This document shows positions 56,777-64,000 of a stretch of 64,000 nucleotides of DNA, one piece after another (position 1 is the stretch's first letter; every line of letters begins with the position of its first letter). The DNA is from Ilyonectria destructans (lineage: Eukaryota; Ascomycota; Sordariomycetes; Hypocreales; Nectriaceae). The stretch covers positions 3,844,001 to 3,908,000 of the forward strand of contig JAHEWK010000003.1 in assembly GCA_020740775.1 (NCBI GenBank), written 5' to 3'. A program made the translations under genes and the position numbers. Below the pieces are notes generated by a model that was given only the letters and a program-made list of their open reading frames with translations, searched no databases and was not told where the DNA came from.

Positions 56777-58123
56777 ATTAGGACAACGGCGTTCATCTTG
56801 CAGGTGACTGAGCGTGGGGATTCAAAGGGTGACTTGCCTGGATGGAATGCAAATTTGAAAGACCAGGGCGGGCTCCGTGGCGGTTGGTGGAAGCTGGACT
56901 CGCCCTACTCGAGACAAGACTAAGGCATTACCATGGTGCACAGCGAGGGGTTACGGACCATGCGCAGCCTACTATACTTAGAAGAGACCCAGACCGGCGG
57001 CACCGTGTCGACAGGTGCATCGTGGAGACGACGGCAAGGGAAGGGCCCTGACCAGGTCGGAGAGAGGATAGCGTCGTGCCAGTCAGCCTACACGGGCGGA
57101 TGGACGCGGCAGTAGCGGAGGCGAGTGCATGGGACGGCGTTTGGTCGCCACGTGTAGCTGAAACCACACAAAGAGAAGAGACTATTTGAGAATCAAAGAC
57201 AAATGCCACTCATATGATGAAAGAGACACCAGATCCGGCTCGACTCCATTGTCACCGGCTTCTGTGTTGGTACCTGGTATGACAAGTGTACTCCCTTCTT
57301 GGCACGGTCTAGGCTTGGGCCGAGTACCGATCCCTGCTCCGACAGCTACTATTTTGGTGCATTCTGAGGGAGGTGGGGGCACTTGGGATGCTCGACAGCC
57401 AGTGAAATGTCATTATCAGGGAGCAAGACCCTGGGCCAATCTAAGTGGCGGCGTGACACCAAGCTGGTGCGAGGAAGGCCGCGAAGTAGCAATATTATTA
57501 CTCTTGTTCGTCGTCAGCAGAAGGTTCTTGGCGCCACGCTATATATTCTACCAATGTTGTGCCGATAATTCCATCTTTTCTTGTTCGGTCTTGTTGGATG
57601 CGTATCGACTGACAAATACCCATAGCAGCCCTCGGCCAATTCGTTCCTGATACTGTAGGCAAGAGCCCAGGTTGCCTTTGATATACCCTTCTGAACCTAC
57701 TGAGTGAGTCTCAAGTCAATCTACCAGTCTGAAGCCACCTTTCCCCCTTTGTTTCAATGGCCCCGCTCAACTACAGAGCCCGAGGGGAACTTCTCCGTAC
57801 CCAGCTCTACCACACGAGTTGACACCTATGCACTTTCTCACACTGAGGAGTACGTGCACGAAGCTGTGCAGCAGCTGTTCGAATGTAGTCAGGTCAAGTC
57901 AGTGGCGGCGCGCTGGGCGCTACCAGACCTTACGTCCAGGGTGCCACCACAGCCGCTTTCGGTGGTAAGCTTGGTGAGACTGGGCGCGCTAATTAGCGTG
58001 TCCTTTTTAGAGCACAGCCGCCCTGCGTACCTGCTTCCCTACCTACCTACCTACCTTATTGCATCGCCCTTCGCGCCCTTGTACCTTGTACCTCGTGTCT
58101 CGCTTCATTCGCTCCTCAAACTC
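56777..58123. other. Intergenic region between CDC55 and the nucleotide-sugar transporter
   Basis: 1.35 kb with CDC55 3' flank and the transporter's upstream region. A four-fold CCTA repeat (58038..58053) precedes the start codon. The transporter frame stays open upstream to 57704, but that stretch shows no membrane or family features. Confidence 0.45.
58038..58056 (+). repeat. CCTA tetramer tandem repeat
   Basis: Four perfect CCTA copies plus CCT, about 70 bases before the chosen transporter start codon. Confidence 0.7.
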
Positions 58124-59669
58124 ATGCCGTCCTCGGCTGACTTGAATCCCAGACAACTTCGACCTGTTGTATCACCGTTCAAAGGGCCACCTCACCCGGC
58201 CTCACCCAACCTCTCCGCCGCTGACCCCGTCCCTACGGGAGCGTCCCCCATGTCGACAACTGCTCTCCGGGAGAGAAAGGCGACCAAGGCTCCAGACATG
58301 ACCCGCCGCGATGATGCCCATCAGAACGCAATTGAGCTGGAGCTGGAGTCTGGGCCGTCCTCGTTGGCGCAGCGCTTCGCCCGTGAGATGGGCCCTTCTC
58401 TGCTCTCCGCGGCCACCATGCTCGGCCTGATATTTGGTGGATGCTGCTCCAACGTATGGCTCCCAGGTGTCATGAGTTTCTGCCTCGGCTGCGACACAGG
58501 CTGACTTCTTACTCACCCAGGTCTACGCCCTCGAAGCTATCGTGAAGTGAGATGAAACCACCCCGCCCCGGGAACCCCGGGATATCCGGTATTCAGTGCT
58601 AATCTGTCGCAGTTTTGAGCCCTCAAGTGGCATGTCATCCCTTCAGAATGACCCGCTCGGAAAGAGAGCTCGGCTGACCATAATCGCAGGGACTCTCCTG
58701 ACCTTCGTGCAATTCCTCTTTGTAGCCGTTACTGGCTTCATCGCCCAGTTTGACAGGCAAAACCCCTACTTTATTGCCCCCAACAAGGTTCCAATACGTC
58801 GCTGGCTTGTCAACATTGTTCTCTTCTTCACCATCAATGTCCTCAACAACCATGCCTTTAGCTACGATATCTCTGTGCCGGTTCACATCATCCTCCGCTC
58901 CGGAGGCAGTATCACCACCATGGCCGCTGGGTATCTCTATGGCAAGAGATACACCCGCATGCAGGTCGTGGCCGTTGTTCTGCTGACGCTTGGTGTCATC
59001 ATGGCCGCGTGGTCAGATTCTCAGGCTAAGGCAAGTCACCATCCCGTGTTCCCGAGTTTCATCCATGGCCCTCATGCTAACATGGTATGCCTTGTATAGG
59101 AAGCAAAGGAGAACAGTGACCGGCCGGCTTTCGGCACTGGCCTAGTGATTCTTTTCGTTGCTCAAGTGCTCTCTGCCATCATGGGTCTCTACACGGAGGC
59201 TACGTACGTCATTTACGGTCCCCAGTGGCGGGAGAACTTGTTCTACTCCCACGCGCTTTCCCTGCCGCTTTTCTTGCCTTTTTTCCCGTCCATGGCACGT
59301 ACTCTGAGTCATTTGCTACAGAGCCCGCCCATTCAAATGCCTGGCCTCTTGAGCATAGCCTCTGACTCCATCCCGGTCCCGAGCCAGCTCGTCTACCTGG
59401 TTATCAACGTCTTGACCCAGTACGCCTGCATTCGTGGCGTCAACCTCCTGGCCGCAGTCTCCACAGCCCTGACTGTGACCATTGTCCTCAACATTCGAAA
59501 ACTTGTAAGCCTTCTTCTGAGCATCTGGTTGTTCGGCAACCGTCTCGCACCTGGTACTATGCTCGGCGCCATCATCGTGTTTAGTGCCGGAGGGTTATAC
59601 ACGATGGGCACGAAACGCAAGGTGGAGGAACCGACTGTGACCAATGTACGAGAGGGAAAGACCAGCTGA
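58124..59669 (+). CDS. UDP-N-acetylglucosamine transporter-like protein (Yea4/SLC35B4 type)
   Basis: Four exons (58124..58453, 58521..58546, 58613..59030, 59100..59669) give 447 residues. About 90 N-terminal residues are cytosolic and Pro/Ser-rich. The transporter core then starts TMLGLIFGGCCSNVYALEA (ends joined across intron 1), continues LLTFVQFLFVAVTGF, the conserved INVLNNHAFSYDISVPVHII and RSGGSITTMAAGYLYGKRY, and ends IVLNIRKLVSLLLSIWLFG with a KRKVEE tail. About ten hydrophobic helices are visible. The UAA family moves nucleotide sugars into the ER or Golgi; Yea4 carries UDP-GlcNAc for chitin or glycan synthesis. Exon 2 is only 26 bases. Intron 3 uses a GC donor. An in-frame ATG at 58250 is an alternative start. 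Confidence 0.85.
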
Positions 59670-60165
59670 TAGGCGATTATACGGGTGCTCATTCAGGCTT
59701 ATATTTGACACGTATAGAACAGCATTGCTTGTGTAGCGGTCTACATTCTCGAGCTGTTCCATGCACTCTAATCAATGAGTGAATGAATGTACGAAATAAT
59801 AGACTTATAGAAGGATATCCACTGGAATAGGCGATGAACGGATGAGTGAGTGATATTCGTCACGATATATCGCATTGCGTTCTGGCCGCGCCTTGAATCG
59901 AGAACTCTTGGCATTGGGTTGAAGATAAAGACATCTCAGCAAATTGGCTCCGGCCATTGCCTGTTCGCATTAGTGGGCAGTTATGAAAGTTTAACAAACT
60001 CCAATGCACTCCAATCTATTAAGTATGTATTCCCCTACCAAAATCTGTTACTATGCCACCTTCACTCCCGTTACGGATGTTAGTGGGCTACATGTGACTT
60101 ATTGTCGTCCACCTCGTTGCCTCGCATCACCACACAACACTAGTGGTTGAACAGCTGAGCCACTT
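59670..60165. other. Intergenic region right of the nucleotide-sugar transporter
   Basis: About 500 bases of AT-richer sequence with no gene recognised, leading into the decayed transporter. Confidence 0.45.
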
Positions 60166-61501
60166 CTACACCTTACCATCCAAACCAACAGCTGCTTCAG
60201 ACCCGCGGTGATTAGACCCATCCTCCTCCATCTCCCGGTGTGAGAATGTCATAGCCTCAACCTTTCCGGACACTTTCTCCTCACCAGCTGCCACTGCATC
60301 GACCTCGCCGAAGATTTGATCCATGTACTCCAGGAACACGCATCTGGTGTTTCCCACCAAATGTCTGGTCTCACACCTTCTAGGGGAACATCTCTGAGGC
60401 AATGACCGGTGGCACCGGCCCATTGGACTAGCAATAAATCATACCAACGACGACAAGGCAAACGACGCATATGATCGCGGCCGATTTATTACCATTATTA
60501 GGGAAGGCAGTTGTCAGCGGAGACAATTTCAGCAGGGCTAGCGCCTAGATCGAGAAGCCCGCAATTAGCAGTGCCCGGCGTCCGAATCAATCCACGGTGA
60601 AGATATTGACCAAGACAATAAAGAACTGAAGGACTTCCTTTTACGCATTCCAGGGGACGAGAACAAAGCGCAGTATCCGGTATTGGATTGCTTACGGTAT
60701 TCGTACGAGGCAGCTACCTCGTGAAACTCTTAGTGGACGTGCTCGAATTCTGGTATACCACTTTGGAGCTGACAGAGAACGTTGAGTGCTGGCTCTGGCA
60801 GGTCTCGGCGTTTCTCATACAGCCATCGCGGCGACTGTGAATACCAGCAAGAGATTTTGATGAAAGAAACGCCAATTAGATCTGTATCACGTTAGAAACC
60901 CGCTAGGCAATGTTAAACAGCGATTTGTCCAAGGACATCCCATAACCAGCCCAGAACGCGATGAGAGTTCAAGTTAGTAGCCGAATTGAGTGACTATGCC
61001 GACAAACTTCCCGCGGAGGGTTCGCGGAGAGCATTCAGTCACCGAAATAAGCAGCACACGAGTGTCTCATAGACAGGGTAGAGCTTTGACTAAATGTATA
61101 GACTTGTCGCAATGTAAACGCAACCAAAGCCGAGGCCGCTAGACTTGATAAGCTACGAACCGACACCCAAAACAAGAACCGAGATGACTCACGTCAACAC
61201 ACGTCCGAATATAAGAACTCCGAAGGTATTGGAAAAAGACTGTACTATGGCACCAATGATCATGGCGGTAATGGGAACTCTAAGGCTCATAATCTGTTCA
61301 CAATTTTGGCCCGCGTGCCGCCAACACAGAGCTGAGCAAAACCCAGAATCTCAAGCGATCTTACCAGTCGTGGTTCAGGGTGCAGTAGCGATGGTACCCT
61401 TCCTGTTGGCATCAACATTGTAGTATTAGTTGAACTGGTCATCGGCTAAGATGACAGTCATGATTCCCGCATCATAAACATTGAAGCCCAGAAGCTGTTA
61501 G
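60166..61501 (-). pseudogene. Decayed MFS sugar transporter
   Basis: Read on the minus strand, fragments of one MFS sugar transporter appear in the right order but in several frames and with stops. They are GFNVYDAGIMTVILADDQFN and NVDANRKGTIAT (near 61490-61390), LCVGGTRAKIVNRL, RVPITAMIIGAIVQSF and TFGVLIFGRVL (near 61330-61190), SGLGFGCVYIATSLYI (near 61130), IAFWAGYGMSLD (near 60950), PRWLYEKRRDLPEPALNVL (near 60830), PPVIASEMFP (near 60390), and a tail like VFLEYMDQIFGEVDA. Stops occupy places where the family has Trp (after TAP and after NRL), and one follows SEMFP. An intact transporter would have about 500 residues. Several stops fit G-to-A or C-to-T changes, as in repeat-induced point mutation. 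No intact copy is in the window. Confidence 0.8.
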
Positions 61502-62310
61502 TCGACTTCTCAAAAAAGAAAAAGTTGAACAGCCGAGGCGTCATACGCTCACAAATCCATGCCATACAGCAACAATGCCGCATAGCACTCATTTTCAAGC
61601 AAAAAATTTATGGTATAATGAATCGGTCTCGGGCGCGGAGCATGGTCGTCTAAGCTGAACTAACCTGGAGGAGATCTATGGCGGACGATTGCTGTGCAAC
61701 TAAAACTAATTGAGGATGCGCACATGAGCAGCGATAACTACTTCCCCGCTGCCATGATTACGGTCGCCCAGCTAAAAATGAAGACTGAAGACAGTGTTGT
61801 TGACGACTCTCCGGTGGGAGTCCGCCCGGCAGTAGAATCGCGGTGGGCTGATCAGCTCTCCCCGCCCAGTTGTTACCACCCCAGAGTCCTGACTCTCCCC
61901 CGAATCTCCAAGCTTCGCTGGCGCAGCGGGGTGCGGAGGATCGTCTCTTTAGAAGTTCAGAGGCGTCAGGCTTGGGCCGCCACGTAGAGCCAGCGCCCAC
62001 CGGGATGGAACCCCATCACGTTGTGACAGTCTCCGGTGGGAGCATCCCACCATACATCATCTGTCAGTGGCCCGGATCAGGACATGATTTCCACCGGGGA
62101 CTGAGGTTGGGTGCTTGATAGATGTGTTTGGTACGGGTGGGCCGTCTCCCACCGGGCGTGTGCTGCATCTGACGGGCCATATGAAGGTAATTGTCGAAGC
62201 CCCCAAACGCCCAGGATGCTCACCGGAGACCATTAGAAGCACGGGAATGGCTCAGTCCACCTCAACTCATTCACGAGTCCTCAAAACACTCTGCAGCGTA
62301 ACTCCTAGCC
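61502..62310. promoter_or_regulatory. Region between the decayed transporter and GH127 gene
   Basis: 809 bases upstream of the GH127 gene, divergent from the pseudogene. The half nearer GH127 carries repeated CCGGTGGG boxes (listed separately). Short open frames in this stretch contain no domain. Confidence 0.5.
61811..62155. promoter_or_regulatory. Cluster of CCGGTGGG boxes upstream of GH127
   Basis: The octamer CCGGTGGG occurs at 61811..61818 and 62033..62040 on the plus strand and as CCCACCGG at 61996..62003 and 62148..62155. A one-mismatch copy TCCACCGG is at 62090..62097. Two copies share the longer palindrome-like context CTCCGGTGGGAG. Four exact octamers in 345 bases is far above chance. 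The CGG core suggests a Zn2Cys6-type regulator, but the factor is not known. Confidence 0.55.
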
Positions 62311-64000
62311 ATGGCGCATCCGCAAGTTGCCTTCCGCGAGACGACCTTTACAGGCAAATCGCTACTTTCAACCCGGCGGGCAACCGTCTCGCGCGCCACC
62401 GTTCGCGCTCAGCTCGAACAAATTCGATCTACAGGTCGGTACGAATGCTTCACACTCAAGTGGCATTCCATCTACGAAGACAAGTCCATGTGGCCAGTGC
62501 CCTTCCATCTTTTCTGGGACAGTGACATTGCGAAATGGATCGAGGGCGCTTGCTACTTCTTGGCCGACGAGTACGACGCCGAGATCGACAGCACAATTCG
62601 CGAATTCGTCGATATGATCAGAGGAGCGCAGCAAGAAGATGGTTACTTGAACGTGCACTACACTGTCGTTGAGCCCGGGAAGCGCTGGTCGAACCTCCGG
62701 GATATGCATGAACTGTAAGCGGCGAGCAGTCTTGTGTGGGACATTGATACTGACTGGGATTGTGACAGTTACAACGCTGGCCATCTGATCGAGGCTGCGA
62801 TTGCCCACAGGGATTATTATCGCAACGACCTGTTGATAGCGCCCATCCAAAAGTATGTCAGTCTTATCGGGAAGCAGTTTGGCCCCCGACCAGACCAGAT
62901 CCATGGCTACCCAGGCCACCCGGAGATCGAACTCGCCCTTTTCCGCCTCTACTCGGCCACTGGAAGCATTGAAGCCTTTGAGCTTGCCCAGTACTTCTTG
63001 ACCGAACGCGGGAACCCAAAAGGGCAAGATGGGACGCATTACTATGATTGGGAGATGGAGAAGAGAGGTGATGGACCCTGGCTGCGGCCTGACGCGTATC
63101 CCGAGAACCGCACCTATTGGTACTGCCAGGCCCATGCGCCCATTATCGAGCAGCCTACCATCGAGGGTCATTCAGTCCGAGCTGTGTACCTCCTTACCGC
63201 CGTTGCCGACATGATATACCTCTCTACGGCTGACGATCGACTGTTGCCTGACTCCAAGGCCTGGTCCCAGTCACTCCATAGACTCTGGGACAACATGGTC
63301 GAAAAGAAGATGTATCTAACTGGAGGTATCGGGGCCATCAAGCAATGGGAGGGTTTTGGGATCGATTACTTTCTCCCCCAGGGCACTGATGAGGGAGGTT
63401 GCTACGCGGAAACGTGCGCCTCCATCGCTGTCATGATGCTCGCCGAACGCCTCTTGCACCTTGACTTGGATGGCCACTACACCGACATCATGGAGTTGAG
63501 CCTGTACAACAACATCATGACATCCATGAGCCTTGACGGCAAGACCTTTACGTATGCGAACCAGTTAGCGAGCTCCGAGGCTGACAAGAGCGAACGCCAT
63601 GAGTGGTTCTGGTGCGCGTGCTGCCCACCGAACGTATCCCGGCTGTTCGGTAGCCTGGGCGGATATATCTGGGACTATGGCGCCGAAGGAGAGGGTGCAT
63701 TCGTCAACGTGCACTTGTACACTAGTGCCAAGGTTACATTCGATGTCAACGGAGAGTCTATCATCCTGGAGCAGAAGTCGAACTGGCCGTGGGAGGGCAA
63801 CATCTTGTTCAAGCTTTCCGCTCCCTCGCCATTGCCAGTGGCGATTCGCCTAAGGCTGCCGGCCTGGTCGAATGGGTCATTTATCCTGACACCTTCTCCC
63901 CAGTTGGGCACCGTGGAAGTGAAGAAGGGCTACGTCTACCTCGACCCAACGTATACCACAGAAAACCCATCCTTCTCCTTGCAAGTCGGAGGGTTTGAGC
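62311..64000 (+). CDS. GH127 beta-L-arabinofuranosidase-like enzyme (3' end beyond window)
   Basis: Two exons are visible (62311..62714, 62769..beyond 64000), about 545 residues so far; the family is usually 600-700. No signal peptide is seen, so it is probably cytosolic. The all-alpha barrel includes FHLFWDSDIAKWIEGACYFL, YNAGHLIEAAIAHRDYY (rebuilt at the joint) and MYLTGGIGAIKQWEGFG. The zinc and catalytic residues of GH127 are present: Glu and Cys in CYAETCASIA, and the paired Cys of WCACCPPNVSR, one of which is the nucleophile in bacterial HypBA1. A beta-sandwich follows (FVNVHLYTSAKV). The family releases L-arabinofuranose from plant arabinan or glycoproteins. It lies next to a decayed sugar transporter and a motif-rich promoter. 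Confidence 0.88.

Noticed and set aside
61694..62118. Short plus-strand frames between the decayed transporter and GH127
   Set aside because: Less than 100 codons, no domain, and they span the repeated promoter boxes.

Overview
This is nuclear DNA of a filamentous ascomycete. The genes are interrupted by short GT-AG introns (about 47-130 bases) with fungal branch sites such as CTAAC and CTGAC. Family signatures (velvet protein VelB, Fmf-1-like HMG box, Yea4-like transporter, GH114, DUF3602) and gene architecture suggest a Sordariomycete, probably a Hypocrealean. This is inference from family composition; species cannot be told from the sequence. No prokaryotic features, CRISPR arrays or intact transposons were seen, and no tRNA or rRNA gene was recognised.

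Layout. 0-13 kb: a secreted GH114 glycosidase; a Hos2-type histone deacetylase divergent from a Yng2-type ING/PHD protein; the histidine methyltransferase Hpm1 head-to-head with the succinate dehydrogenase assembly factor SDHAF3; a DEAH RNA helicase; the Qbc-SNARE Sec9. 15-21 kb: a GTPBP1-like GTPase, EMC6, uroporphyrinogen decarboxylase (HEM12) and a DUF3602 protein. 24-32 kb: VelB isolated between long intergenic regions, HIS1, a small two-span membrane protein and a small Ser-rich protein. 32-45 kb: the large calcium channel Cch1 divergent from a DDT/WHIM-PHD chromatin protein, then an HMG-box factor and EMC5. 46-57 kb: the meiotic MutS homologue MSH5, GAR transformylase (ADE8), a GPI-anchor-type cysteine-rich protein, an unknown acidic protein and the PP2A B55 subunit. 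58-64 kb: a Yea4-like nucleotide-sugar transporter, a decayed MFS sugar transporter, and the 5' part of a GH127 beta-L-arabinofuranosidase that runs off the window.

How the genes work together. Most are unrelated housekeeping genes, as is normal for fungal chromosomes. Themes do recur: chromatin acetylation (Hos2 against NuA4/Yng2, with a DDT/PHD protein further on), ER membrane insertion (EMC5 and EMC6), and secretion or cell-surface functions (Sec9, Yea4-like transporter, GH114, GPI-type protein). The right end looks accessory: a ruined sugar transporter faces an intact arabinofuranosidase across a promoter with repeated CCGGTGGG boxes.

All intron boundaries were set by hand from splice signals and reading-frame continuity. 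Four genes (EMC6, EMC5, SDHAF3 and the DUF3602 gene) appear only after splicing. No clear undescribed multi-gene system was found. The best leads are the decayed transporter/GH127 pair with its repeated motif, two GC-AG introns, and three introns of length 3n without in-frame stops.
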